Shown here one piece after another: positions 35,163-44,472 of a stretch of DNA of 56,597 nt. The stretch's first letter is position 1. Each line of letters begins with the position of its first letter. The position numbers and the translations under genes were made by a program. The notes under the pieces were generated by a model. It saw only the letters and a list, made by a program, of their open reading frames with translations, was not told the DNA's origin and made no database searches. The DNA comes from RZYY01 sp036794825 (lineage in GTDB: Bacteria > Bacteroidota > Bacteroidia > Bacteroidales > 4484-276): positions 1 to 56,597 of the forward strand of contig DAIRGA010000032.1 of NCBI GenBank assembly GCA_036794825.1, in the 5' to 3' direction.

Positions 35163-36062
35163 ATGAGCGAAAATACTAGAAGAAATTTAAAAACCTACTT
35201 CGAGAATGGCGACCGGCCAACCGAAGAGCATTTCAGGCAACTGATTGATTCGTTTATCAATAAACTGGATGATGAGATTTTCATCGTAAAACCGCCGGGA
35301 ACGGTTCAGAAACGCATGGGAATAGGTGAGGAAACCCCTCAGGCCAGACTTGATGTGAAAGGTGGAGTAAAAATCGGACAGTCAAACGACCAGTTTCCAG
35401 GTGTAATTCGTTGGACAGGAACTGATTTTGAAGGCTTCGACGGTAAGACATGGCAATCGTTGACAAAAGATTCTGCTGCAACACGTGAGATTTTTATTCC
35501 CTCATTACGGATCGAATGTACTGCTGACCAGCTATTTGTGTTTTGGGAAGATTGCGTGGACAGGAGGTTTCTGGACTATAGTCCGCAGATTTGGCTGTAT
35601 CGTTATAAAAGCAGAATTAAACAATCGTACAAAAACAAATCCAAACGCACACGGATCAGAGCCAAGAGATGGGCACATACTGCCAACCTCGATTCCAAAT
35701 CGCATAGCAGTCCGAAAAGGACCGAATTTGTGCTGAACCGGCAGCCAGGGAAAAAACAACTTATTGACATGGAGCCTGTTAAATGGTTTAAACCCATCCC
35801 AAACAATGCCACTGAAAAGTTCTTGATTCCAAAGGGACAGGGAGTAAACCCCGTTCCTGTAAGAACCTATTTCAACAGGCGCTTCGAATATTTCAGACTA
35901 CGCATAGTGCTGAATGTCAATGGAAAGAAAATATTTGGTCCATTCTCCGAGACATTCTCGCTGGGTTATCGCCGGCGGTATTTTGCCAATGCTAAAGAAA
36001 AACGTTACAAACCTGTTTTCGAACTGGTGCAGCCCGGAAGCGGAATGAACCGGAGGGGCTGA
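35163..36062 (+). CDS. Fibre-like baseplate-associated protein, basic C-terminal half
   Basis: A 299-residue protein starting ENTRRNLKTYFENGDRPTEEHFRQLIDSFINKLDDE, a pattern I recall in putative fibre or tail proteins next to CIS baseplate genes. It continues VQKRMGIGEETPQARLDVKGGVKIGQS ... GTDFEGFDGKTWQSLT, typical of tail-fibre shafts. From about residue 155 it becomes strongly basic, with clusters such as KSRIKQSYKNKSKRTRIRAKRW. It sits at the Afp13-like slot between the two baseplate genes, so it may be the receptor-binding fibre or a short baseplate decoration. It is much shorter than usual fibres and the target is unknown. Confidence 0.7.
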   Translation: MSENTRRNLKTYFENGDRPTEEHFRQLIDSFINKLDDEIFIVKPPGTVQKRMGIGEETPQARLDVKGGVKIGQSNDQFPGVIRWTGTDFEGFDGKTWQSLTKDSAATREIFIPSLRIECTADQLFVFWEDCVDRRFLDYSPQIWLYRYKSRIKQSYKNKSKRTRIRAKRWAHTANLDSKSHSSPKRTEFVLNRQPGKKQLIDMEPVKWFKPIPNNATEKFLIPKGQGVNPVPVRTYFNRRFEYFRLRIVLNVNGKKIFGPFSETFSLGYRRRYFANAKEKRYKPVFELVQPGSGMNRRG

Positions 36063-36147
36063 ACTATGGATGTAGATAATTGAACAAAAAAGGATAATCA
36101 ATTGAAAATAAGGATTTTAAAAGCAACAAAATAATTGTTAAACAGGA

Positions 36148-36173
36148 TTTGAAAGATAACAAATAGTTCTTTG
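36148..36173 (+). promoter_or_regulatory. Possible promoter of the intergenic structured RNA
   Basis: TTTG at 36148-36151 and TTTG at 36170-36173 (within TAGTTCTTTG) resemble the -33/-7 boxes of Bacteroidota promoters but with imperfect spacing and -7 sequence. If used, transcription would begin near 36178-36182, which is the base of the inverted repeat at 36177-36190. Confidence 0.3.
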
Positions 36174-36176
36174 AAT

Positions 36177-36786
36177 AAAAGAAAGGGGAGACCGGATACG
36201 GACGCCGCGGACAAAGGTTGAGTCTAAAATGCTGGCAGAATACCGATGGCCGACTTCGGAAGGTTCATACGGATTACTGCGGATCATTTTTTGCGAAATG
36301 GCACTGAAAAAAGGCATCCTTTGGAATTTAGAAGTAAAAGGTTGTTGTGATAAGTAACGGTGAACACAAAGCAGCTCAGATTTCTGACTTGTTAGTGATT
36401 TTTCTGTGATACAGTGCATTGCAATAAGGCATCCTGGTCTTTTCCAAGGTCGAACCCCGTAAGGGTTGCCGTGCGGATTAAGGATGGGTCGAGACCAGTC
36501 CTGAAATGACGGCAGGCTGCGGGGTTTAAATCCATCGCAGGATGGAGCCTGGGGAAGCAGGGTTGAGTCGGGGTTTTATGCTTAAGGTAGAAAGAGCAAG
36601 GCGACAAAAGAAGTGACAGCGCGCACCGGTTCATTCGGTTTGTCAGTCATCTGCTACTGTTGTCCGGTTCGGTTTCGATCAACTGATGACGTCAGGTTTT
36701 AACTGCTAAGAGCTTTTCAACGGCGTAAGTAATTGAAATAGGGCATCCTTCGCGTGATTCGGACGATTCGGCTCCCCTTTCTTTTG
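36177..36786 (+). ncRNA. Candidate ~600-nt structured RNA inside the eCIS operon
   Basis: This 770-bp gap between baseplate genes has no supported coding frame. It is bounded by a perfect 14-bp inverted repeat (AAAAGAAAGGGGAG at 36177-36190, CTCCCCTTTCTTTT at 36772-36785). The stem continues after a single bulged A: CCGGAT (36192-36197) pairs with ATTCGG (36766-36771), including a G-U pair. Internal stems: 36434-36441 with 36491-36498 (one G-U), AACCC/GGGTT at 36453-36457/36463-36467, CAGGCT/AGCCTG at 36513-36518/36546-36551, CCATC/GATGG at 36532-36536/36541-36545 and TGACA/TGTCA at 36614-36618/36641-36645. Three copies of GGCATCCT start at 36313, 36428 and 36742, and two AGGATG could pair with them. 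GC content is above the flanks. It does not resemble RNase P, tmRNA, 6S or a group II intron that I can recognise. Confidence 0.55.
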
Positions 36787-36831
36787 TTTTCAGAAAATTT
36801 TTCCAATTAAAAACTATCATGACACGATAAG

Positions 36832-39800
36832 ATGTTGACCGAGCCATACATAAACAGGCAGAAGAAATTAAGAAAGTCTCTCGATTATAAGCAGTTAAGA
36901 GAAGAGGGGCTAAAACACCTCCAGCAACTGGCCGGCGAAATATGGACCGACTACAACGCCCATGATCCCGGGGTTACGCTACTCGAACTGCTGTGCTACG
37001 CCATAACCGACCTTAGCTACCGCTGCGATTTCAGTATCAGCGACCTGATTGCTAGCCATCCTGAAAACAAGGCCGGCAGCAATAAGCACCTCTTCGAAGC
37101 CCACGAAATCTTACCCAATGATCCTTTTACCATTCTCGATTTCAGGAAAATACTCATTGATCTTCCCTTTGTTCGAAATGCCTGGCTGGAACCAGCCGAA
37201 AAATCCAACCCGGAAATTTTTTATGATGAGGTTGATAAAGCGCTGACATACAGCTCTAAAAACATAAATGGCGGGCAAAACAAAGAAATCTGGATCAAAG
37301 GCCTTTACAATGTCTGGCTCGAACTTTCTGAGGATAACCAACTGGGAAACCTCAACTCAGATGCCCTCCGGGTCTCTTTTCCTCTCAGCTACCAGCATGC
37401 TAAACATAGTTTTAATGCTACCATTTGGTTCCCTGATTATTATGAATTTCCAGCAATTCTGAAGAAAAAGCTGGAAATCAATAAGATATATGCGACTTTT
37501 ACTCCTAACCCTGATCCCTGGTACGACTTTACGGTAAAAGTGAAAATTCTGCTTGCCGACAATACTGAAACACGGTTCACTTTCATGGTTTCGATGGACC
37601 CGGAGGATAAAAACTGGAAATCCCATGTACCCATGGTGAAAAGAGTTTTGGGAAACCGGATAAGAGACATTGGAAATGAAGGAATTATATCTATTTTTAA
37701 CCGGAAACAGATCCAAATTGGCAATTATTTGAATGAAGTTGCCGGAAAATTGAACGCTCACCGAAATTTGTGCGAGGACTTTTTGTCCATCAATCTGGTG
37801 AGACCCCAGGAAATTGGATTGAACGCCCAATTCGGGCTTAGCCTTGATGCCGATCCGCATCTCGTACTTGCCAGGGCCTTTTTTGACCTGCATCAGTTTG
37901 TCAATCCTACAATAAAATTTTACTCGCTCAAGGAAATGCTCGATCAAAATATTTCACCTGAAATGATATATGACGGGCCACTTCTCAGCAACGGTTTCAT
38001 TAAAGATGAAAACCTGCTGCCGTTCCGGCATGAGAAAACCATATTCGTCTCCGATGTTCTCAATCTGATAATGAGCAGCAGTCCGGGCAAGATTAAATAC
38101 ATCACCGATCTAAGGCTCACCAATTGGATCGAAAATATTCAGCTGAGCCAGCCCAACAGCAACAGCATTGGCCTGCATCGCTCCGATATTTATAAACCGG
38201 TTGCAGGAATCAGGAAATCCGCGATCATCTGCAAAAAAGGAAATATCCAGCAAACCGTGGACTGGAACCAGGTGGAAGCGCTGTTCGAAAAAATGCTCAG
38301 GGATATACAGCCTGACAAATCCGGGCAAATGTATAACAGACTGGACGTTCCGGCCGGTAGAGACCGCAAAACCGGCCATTATGCATCTGTTCAGAATGAC
38401 CTGCCACCCACTTACGGTACCTCCTGGCAAGGTCTGCAGGAGGACGCCTCTGCCGACAGGAAAGCCCATGCAATGCAGCTAAAGGGTTACCTGCTTTTTT
38501 ACGACCAACTTCTCGCCAACTTTCTGGCGCAGCTGGCCAATGTCAAAAATCTTCTTTCGATGGACAGCGAAGTATCGGCAACCTATTTTTACCAGACGGC
38601 TTACATGGTTCCCGGTGCAATAAACCTAATCAGGGATTTTATTGGAAATCAGGAAGATGAATTAACCCACATGGAACTCGAGGAGGCCTGGTCGCTCTTT
38701 GTTAGTGATCCGGAAAATCAATATATAACTAAACTTTCGCACTCTGCTGAAGATCAGAAAACATTTCTCGATCGCCGAAACCGGTTCCTCGACCACCTGA
38801 TAGCAAGGTTTAACGAGCAGTTTACCGATTATTCGCTGTTGATGTATGCCCGCAATAACCAACAGGTTCCGGAGCACCTTACTTTGGACAAAGCGTTATT
38901 TCTGCAGAATTATCCAGTGCTTAGCGGCCAGAGGGCCAGAGGATTTGCAGCCAGACATACAGCCGAAGTGTGGGACACAGCCAACGTCACAGGACTGGAA
39001 CGCAGGTTGGCTTATTTGCTGGGAATCAGGGATTACCGCAGGCGTTTTCTTACTTCAGGTCCGTTCGGTAACATCCAGTTCTACCAGGAGAAAGACCTGG
39101 ATGTGATAGATGAATACCGCTTTCGGGTATTATCGCCCGACAATCGCATTCTGTTGAGCAGCCATAAGCATTACCACGTGATCAACGCCGGCTACGATGT
39201 GGTTTACAGAATGCTCGACTTTGGCCAGGATGCCGGCAATTACAAAATTTCCAAATCCGGCAACGGCCGTTTTTACTTCAATCTTTATGATGATAAACAT
39301 TTGGTGCTGGCCCGCCGCATCCAGCTTTTCGATACGGCTGAAGAAGCTCAGGAGGCAATAGATGAGGTAGCACTCTTCATTTGCAACCATTTCGTGGGTT
39401 TAAACCAACCCCCGGAGGAGGGGCTTTTTGTAGTCGAAAACATCCTTCTACGGCCAAGATTCCATGGAAAATATGCAGGAAATTTAGTCAGCGATTCAAT
39501 CCTGCCACGCTATCGCAACGACTATGGACAGATAACGCAGGAGGGAAAAGATCCGTTTTCTTTTAGGATCACGGTAGTTTTGCCGGCACAGGCAGAGAAA
39601 TTCATGGACAAAAATTTCAGAGACCTCGCCGAAACCACCATCCGGCTTGAAACTCCCGCTCATATTATGCCACACATCCATTTCCTGAACAACCTTCAGC
39701 TTAGCCGTTTTGAGCATGCCTACAAGAATTGGCTCGAAATCAACAGACTGCCTTTCCCTGAAGAGGAAACTGAAAAAGCAGAACACATCAGGCGCCTAAA

Positions 39801-39861
39801 CGCTGCATTGTTTGAGTTGGAAGGTGCAATGATTTTTATACCAGAAGAGCCTGATCTTTAA
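36832..39861 (+). CDS. Large baseplate protein (Afp12-like)
   Basis: A 1009-residue protein with the Afp11/12-type N-terminus GEIWTDYNAHDPGVTLLELLCYAITDLSYRCDF, the TxxELLxYxITDLxxR signature of baseplate components. The middle is long and variable. The C-terminal ~100 residues (FSFRITVVLPAQAEKFMDKNFRDLAETTIRLETPAHIMPHIHFL) match the closing domain of these proteins. It follows the structured gap rather than the Afp11-like gene directly. It probably forms the outer baseplate wedge together with the J-like protein. Confidence 0.88.
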   Translation: MLTEPYINRQKKLRKSLDYKQLREEGLKHLQQLAGEIWTDYNAHDPGVTLLELLCYAITDLSYRCDFSISDLIASHPENKAGSNKHLFEAHEILPNDPFTILDFRKILIDLPFVRNAWLEPAEKSNPEIFYDEVDKALTYSSKNINGGQNKEIWIKGLYNVWLELSEDNQLGNLNSDALRVSFPLSYQHAKHSFNATIWFPDYYEFPAILKKKLEINKIYATFTPNPDPWYDFTVKVKILLADNTETRFTFMVSMDPEDKNWKSHVPMVKRVLGNRIRDIGNEGIISIFNRKQIQIGNYLNEVAGKLNAHRNLCEDFLSINLVRPQEIGLNAQFGLSLDADPHLVLARAFFDLHQFVNPTIKFYSLKEMLDQNISPEMIYDGPLLSNGFIKDENLLPFRHEKTIFVSDVLNLIMSSSPGKIKYITDLRLTNWIENIQLSQPNSNSIGLHRSDIYKPVAGIRKSAIICKKGNIQQTVDWNQVEALFEKMLRDIQPDKSGQMYNRLDVPAGRDRKTGHYASVQNDLPPTYGTSWQGLQEDASADRKAHAMQLKGYLLFYDQLLANFLAQLANVKNLLSMDSEVSATYFYQTAYMVPGAINLIRDFIGNQEDELTHMELEEAWSLFVSDPENQYITKLSHSAEDQKTFLDRRNRFLDHLIARFNEQFTDYSLLMYARNNQQVPEHLTLDKALFLQNYPVLSGQRARGFAARHTAEVWDTANVTGLERRLAYLLGIRDYRRRFLTSGPFGNIQFYQEKDLDVIDEYRFRVLSPDNRILLSSHKHYHVINAGYDVVYRMLDFGQDAGNYKISKSGNGRFYFNLYDDKHLVLARRIQLFDTAEEAQEAIDEVALFICNHFVGLNQPPEEGLFVVENILLRPRFHGKYAGNLVSDSILPRYRNDYGQITQEGKDPFSFRITVVLPAQAEKFMDKNFRDLAETTIRLETPAHIMPHIHFLNNLQLSRFEHAYKNWLEINRLPFPEEETEKAEHIRRLNAALFELEGAMIFIPEEPDL

Positions 39862-39872
39862 TTATTTGTGCC

Positions 39873-41267
39873 ATGAGCCAGGCCTTACACCACATCGGCA
39901 GGATGGTAGTTGATCTTGAACTGGATTCGGCATCCACGGGCGAGAAGTTGCAACATGTATATCCAGATGTCTTTGGAAGAGATTTCGAAAGCGGGCTTGG
40001 GAATGTTTGCGATCACATTGCCAGTGGGGACGAATGGATCGTGATTGACAAACTGGAACTTGATCTGGGAACAATCAGGCTGGAAAATCTTCAAAAATCT
40101 ATAGAAGGCAGCTTGCTTCAGGCACTTTTGACCCAAAAATATCAGTTGCAGAACTATTTATCCGGGAAGCATAATTTCAGCATTGCAAGTTCAACGCTCT
40201 GGACTGAAGTTCTGATCCTCTATCTGCAAAGCGGCAATTTTCCATGGTGGCTTGGAGATGTAACCTGTGCTGAGCTGGAATCCAAACTGCCTGCCGAATT
40301 CAGAATGTGGCAACCGGCAATGCTATCCCGTCTAATCAACAGCTTAAATCGCCCGAAAGATTGGCGCAGATTCAACTACCAGTTTTCACTGGACTTTCGT
40401 AAACAGTTGATGGTGAATCTGTTTCCCGAAGTTTCATATTTTCTTTTTAATACAGCCGATGTTTTCGTTGGATATCTCTCCGGAATCAGTCTGAGGGTTG
40501 CACTCACCGATGAAATTTGGCAAAAGATTTTCCTGCTGATTTTGAGTAACAGCGAAAAGGATAAGCCTTCAACTGAAATCATGCTGAAGGCTGAGATTTT
40601 CCGGTACGCATGTTTGCAAAACGGCCTTGAACCAAAGGAAGCAGCCGGTGTGTTGCCTCAAAAACTCAAGAAGCGGATTTGGCAGCAATTTTCATCCGGA
40701 TTAATGGTAAAACAAGCTGAGAAAAAGGATCAGTCCATTGAAGACCAACAGGTTGAATTCTACAGGTCAGACGAGTATAACATTCCGAACAGTGGACTTG
40801 TAATTCTCTGGCCATACCTTCCAGAGCTTTTCAGCAATCTGAATCTGTTGCAGCAAAACGATTTCATTGATGAGGAGCTCCGCAGACGGGCAGTGTTCCT
40901 GCTGCAATATCTCGCAACAGGAGTAGCCGGTGGGTACGAAAACGATTTGATTCTCAACAAGATATTATGTGGTTGTCCGATTGATGAGCCGGTTGGAAGG
41001 TTGATTGAACTGTCTGAAAAAGAAGCCATCATCCTGGATGAATTTCTTGAAATACTAATCAAAAACTGGACGGCATTGAAGAAAACATCAAACGAAAGCA
41101 TTCGGGAGACATTCATTTTACGTACCGGATTTTTAAAAACCACAAACAACAGTCTTAACCTTAAGGTAGAAAGAAAAGGCGTTGATATTCTGCGGGATAT
41201 GTTGCCCTGGAATATTTCTGTAATCAAATTACCCTGGATGAACGAAATACTTTTTGTAGAATGGTGA
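39873..41267 (+). CDS. Contractile injection system tape measure-type protein (Afp14-like)
   Basis: A 464-residue protein starting ALHHIGRMVVDLELDSASTGEKLQHVYPDVF with DEWIVIDKLELDLGTIRLENLQ and a later segment NSGLVILWPYLPELFSNLNLLQQNDFIDEELRRRAVFLLQYLATG, which matches the CIS tape-measure family (CIS_TMP). It is shorter than most tape measures of long tails. It ends in a 7-bp overlap with the AAA ATPase gene. In the Afp and PVC systems this protein sets tube length and occupies the lumen together with cargo. Confidence 0.85.
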   Translation: MSQALHHIGRMVVDLELDSASTGEKLQHVYPDVFGRDFESGLGNVCDHIASGDEWIVIDKLELDLGTIRLENLQKSIEGSLLQALLTQKYQLQNYLSGKHNFSIASSTLWTEVLILYLQSGNFPWWLGDVTCAELESKLPAEFRMWQPAMLSRLINSLNRPKDWRRFNYQFSLDFRKQLMVNLFPEVSYFLFNTADVFVGYLSGISLRVALTDEIWQKIFLLILSNSEKDKPSTEIMLKAEIFRYACLQNGLEPKEAAGVLPQKLKKRIWQQFSSGLMVKQAEKKDQSIEDQQVEFYRSDEYNIPNSGLVILWPYLPELFSNLNLLQQNDFIDEELRRRAVFLLQYLATGVAGGYENDLILNKILCGCPIDEPVGRLIELSEKEAIILDEFLEILIKNWTALKKTSNESIRETFILRTGFLKTTNNSLNLKVERKGVDILRDMLPWNISVIKLPWMNEILFVEW

Positions 41268-42607
41268 ACGAGCAGATCAAAGTAAATGCAGTAGAACTGG
41301 ACCGCGAACTGGCCTGGCTTTATACATTGATTGACAATCGGATACGAATCCTGTCAGGTAAAAAAAGTGAGTCGCCGGATTATCCATCACCGCCCGACCT
41401 GATAGGTTCAACTTCGCTTTACGGGCAGTTTGTAAATCACTACGAAATGACGCCTGAGGAGAGGATACTACTTATACTCGCCCTGGCGCCGCACCTACGG
41501 CCTTCGTCGCTGGATGCCTTCTGGACGATAAACCCTGCTACAGGCAGAGGATTTGCCGAGTTTGGCGGGCTAAAAGGCCAGCAGCACGGAGGATTCCTTC
41601 CAACGGGTGAAACAGTGTTTTTTCTCATTGCCGGAAATAACCTGGAAAAGCGATTCAGACTTTACCCACTTTTTAGCGCAGATCATTTTTTTGCCCGGCA
41701 CCAGATTCTTGGTCTGGAACCTGCGCCGGCTGGTGAACCATTCCTTTGCGGCGCACTGACCATTTCGCGAGATGTTGCTGATCTGCTTACCCTTGGAACA
41801 ATGCACAAACCCCATTTACGTATTGATTTTCCTGCAAAACGACTCTCTACTGAGCTCCAATGGAGTGATCTTGTTCTGAATCCCCGCACTGCTGAGCAGC
41901 TTGACGAGATCCGGGGGTGGATGGAACATGGCAAAACTTTGCTCTATGAATGGGGATTTGCCAGGAAATTCAGAAAAGGATACCGATGCCTCTTTTATGG
42001 TACTCCCGGTACCGGTAAATCGCTGGCAGCCAGTTTGCTGGGAAAGACCACCGGGCGGGATGTTTACCGCATTGATCTCTCGCTGGTCATTTCAAAGTAC
42101 ATCGGCGAAACCGAAAAAAATCTTTCAAGAATCTTTAACCAGGCTGAAAATAAGAACTGGATACTGTTCTTCGATGAAGCGGATGCACTTTTCGGAAAAC
42201 GCACCCGCGTGGCCGATGCCCACGATCGTTATGCCAACCAGGAAGTTTCTTATCTATTGCAGCGCATCGAGGATCACGATGGCGTTGTAATTCTCGCATC
42301 AAACAAGAAAGAAAACATGGACGACGCATTCACGCGCAGATTCGAGTCTATCATCCAATTCCCGATGCCCGATTCCAGCGAAAGACTCGCCATTTGGCAA
42401 AATGGATTTTCCGGAAAATCTTTTCTTGACAAAGAGGTAAACCTGAAAAAAATTGCTTTGGACTACGAAATTTCCGGCGGCGCCATCATGAACGTCATTA
42501 GGTTTGCTTCCCTGCTTGCCCTGCGGAAATCTACCAACATCATAACACTTCAGACAATACAGCAGGGAATTCGCAAAGAACTTGAAAAAGAGGGACGAAC
42601 CATCTAA
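41261..42607 (+). CDS. AAA+ ATPase of the injection system (Afp15-like)
   Basis: A 448-residue protein with an N-terminal domain of about 200 residues followed by an AAA+ module: Walker A GTPGTGKS at 247-254, Walker B ILFFDEAD at 301-308, and sensor and arginine-finger regions (VVILASNKKENMDDAFTRRFESIIQFPMPD). It is the unfoldase-like ATPase of eCIS clusters, thought to assist assembly or cargo loading. It starts within the tape-measure gene (ATGGTGA overlap) and ends 2 bp before the effector gene, consistent with co-production with its cargo. Confidence 0.95.
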   Translation: MVNEQIKVNAVELDRELAWLYTLIDNRIRILSGKKSESPDYPSPPDLIGSTSLYGQFVNHYEMTPEERILLILALAPHLRPSSLDAFWTINPATGRGFAEFGGLKGQQHGGFLPTGETVFFLIAGNNLEKRFRLYPLFSADHFFARHQILGLEPAPAGEPFLCGALTISRDVADLLTLGTMHKPHLRIDFPAKRLSTELQWSDLVLNPRTAEQLDEIRGWMEHGKTLLYEWGFARKFRKGYRCLFYGTPGTGKSLAASLLGKTTGRDVYRIDLSLVISKYIGETEKNLSRIFNQAENKNWILFFDEADALFGKRTRVADAHDRYANQEVSYLLQRIEDHDGVVILASNKKENMDDAFTRRFESIIQFPMPDSSERLAIWQNGFSGKSFLDKEVNLKKIALDYEISGGAIMNVIRFASLLALRKSTNIITLQTIQQGIRKELEKEGRTI

Positions 42608-42609
42608 AA

Positions 42610-44385
42610 ATGAGACCAATGAAAACCAAAACAAACCACTCAGAAAATAAGGAAAATGCCGTTACCCGCGCTGCTGCTGACCGGCCTGAAACCATCCGGT
42701 TAGCTTCACAGGTGATGCCACGGCTCGAAGTGAGTAACCCTGAAAGCCCACTTGAGGTTGAAGCTGAACAAACCGCCGACAAGGTGATGAGCGCTGCGAC
42801 CGGGATACATGGGTTGAGAAATGTTGCAGGAGCTACAAACAACCAAAGCAACGGTAATATCATGAATGCTGCTTTTGCAGAACAGAAGTTGAATGCAACC
42901 CCGGTACTCCCCGCGCCCTGGCAGGAAATCATGCTGAGAAATTCCACTGATACAGGGCATCAATTGCCCGCACAGGTGAGGCCATTTATGGAGAAGCGCT
43001 TTGGTGTTGATTTCCCACAGGTTAGGATTCATACCGGAAGTCAGGCCGATTTGCTCAACCGTTCACTTAAGGCAAAAGCCTTTACAAAGGGCAGTGATAT
43101 CTATTTCCGCAGTGATTTTGATGTGGATTCTTTCGCCGGAAAACATCTGCTTGCTCATGAACTTACGCATGTGCTGCAGCAGGCTGCTTCACCCTCTCAG
43201 GCCAAGGAAGGAAAGAGGGGTGATGACAAGAGCCTGCCAGACTTTAGGCAAGCTGGCAGTAACCTTGTTCATAGGTCGCAGGATGTTGATAAACGGAGAG
43301 GGTCGAGGATTGATGTGGCTGCTTCAGTGCAGGCATTCAGGGCAACTTATCCGGATGAGGGTGGCGGTTTGCTGACACAGGCTTTGCTTCGTCAGCTGCA
43401 AAGAGCGCAAACAGCGGCTGAAGCAACCAATGTCGTGGGTAGCGGGAGCAGAAGGTTTGGATCAGTAGCCGGCAGCGCAGAAGAAAGAGCCGGCGTATCG
43501 CTTGGCCAGACAGCATCACCACCGGAGCAATCCACATCCGGTAGAGTTGCGGTAGTAGTTGGCAACGGCAACTATGACCCTAATGCTACCATGGGGAATA
43601 CGGTTCTGAATAACAGGCCGTTAACCACCACAATACCCGATGCCGAAGCAGTAGCAGACAGAATGAGAGCGTTGAATTACACGGTCACACTTTTAACCGA
43701 CCAGAGCGCCACACAGATCAACCAGGCGCTGACAAACCAGCTCAATCAAATGCAGCAGGGAAGCGAGCTTTTTTTCTTTTTTAGCGGACATGGCTCAATG
43801 GAAGGATTACTTGGTGTTGATGGTTCGGTTTTCACCCCGGCACAAATGGTAGCCATTAGAGATACTGCGAGGAGCAATATGATCAATCTGGTCATCAACA
43901 CCGATGCATGCCATTCCGGAATCTTTGCTGATGCCATCAGAGGCGCTGAATTATCGGATACTTTGCGGGCTGCCCAAAGCCAGTCAGCACCATCAGCCAC
44001 CCTGGTTGACTTGCTGCAGACTGCCGTTCAGGTGCAATCGGCTAAAAATGATTTCAACACAGCGATCTGGAGGTGGTGGACGCAACGATATGAAATCGAA
44101 AACAGAATGGCCACAACCACCGGACAAACCGTAATAACGGAGTGGGAAAATCACTACAATCAGGGGCGCGACATCTGGAACAATTTTGTAACCGCCTGTA
44201 ATCCGCTGCTGGTTACCCTCCAGTCAAATGCCTCAGCTGCAGGATTAACCATCGAGCTGCCTGCCCTGGCAGCCATCACCGGAAACCTCAATTCCGACAA
44301 AGAAGCGCTTATTCAGGCAGGGCTTGACGATGTGGACACGGTGCTCAACCGCGTGATGACCTGGTCTGATAGCCGTTTACCCTGA
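42610..44385 (+). CDS. Putative eCIS effector: DUF4157 cargo domain fused to a caspase-like (C14) protease
   Basis: A 591-residue protein without a signal peptide. Residues 35-60 carry a VSNPESPLEVEAEQTADKVM motif and residues 120-190 a DUF4157/eCIS-core domain: AQVRPFMEKRFGVDFPQVRIHTG ... FAGKHLLAHELTHVLQQ, with an HExxH motif at 183-187. From about 310 to 450 is a caspase-like C14 domain: RVAVVVGNGNY, IPDAEAVADRMRALNYTVTLL, LFFFFSGHGS (catalytic His394) and LVINTDACHSG (catalytic Cys434). The remaining 140 residues are helical and unassigned. In Afp/PVC-type systems DUF4157 marks cargo loaded into the tube lumen. The position directly after the ATPase supports that role. I infer a proteolytic toxin that triggers cell death or processes a target; specificity is unknown. 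Confidence 0.88.
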   Translation: MRPMKTKTNHSENKENAVTRAAADRPETIRLASQVMPRLEVSNPESPLEVEAEQTADKVMSAATGIHGLRNVAGATNNQSNGNIMNAAFAEQKLNATPVLPAPWQEIMLRNSTDTGHQLPAQVRPFMEKRFGVDFPQVRIHTGSQADLLNRSLKAKAFTKGSDIYFRSDFDVDSFAGKHLLAHELTHVLQQAASPSQAKEGKRGDDKSLPDFRQAGSNLVHRSQDVDKRRGSRIDVAASVQAFRATYPDEGGGLLTQALLRQLQRAQTAAEATNVVGSGSRRFGSVAGSAEERAGVSLGQTASPPEQSTSGRVAVVVGNGNYDPNATMGNTVLNNRPLTTTIPDAEAVADRMRALNYTVTLLTDQSATQINQALTNQLNQMQQGSELFFFFSGHGSMEGLLGVDGSVFTPAQMVAIRDTARSNMINLVINTDACHSGIFADAIRGAELSDTLRAAQSQSAPSATLVDLLQTAVQVQSAKNDFNTAIWRWWTQRYEIENRMATTTGQTVITEWENHYNQGRDIWNNFVTACNPLLVTLQSNASAAGLTIELPALAAITGNLNSDKEALIQAGLDDVDTVLNRVMTWSDSRLP

Positions 44386-44472
44386 GTCATAATCGAAATA
44401 GCCATGGACAAATAAGTTGTTGGTGAATATATACTGAATTAAATTCTTTCTTCGATAATAAATTTTTAAATC

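Noticed and set aside
36138..36634. Two leftward open frames in the 770-bp gap
   Set aside because: No recognisable domain, no promoter or ribosome site, and the region shows RNA-like pairing instead.
36177..36786. Group II intron or MITE as explanation of the gap
   Set aside because: No GTGYG start, no domain V-like hairpin and no reverse transcriptase for an intron; for a MITE no clear target duplication. A G-U pair and bulged base in the end stem favour RNA, but a mobile-element origin is not excluded.
43337..43537. Small leftward frame inside the effector gene as possible immunity gene
   Set aside because: Antisense shadow with no start signal; the membrane protein downstream is a better candidate.
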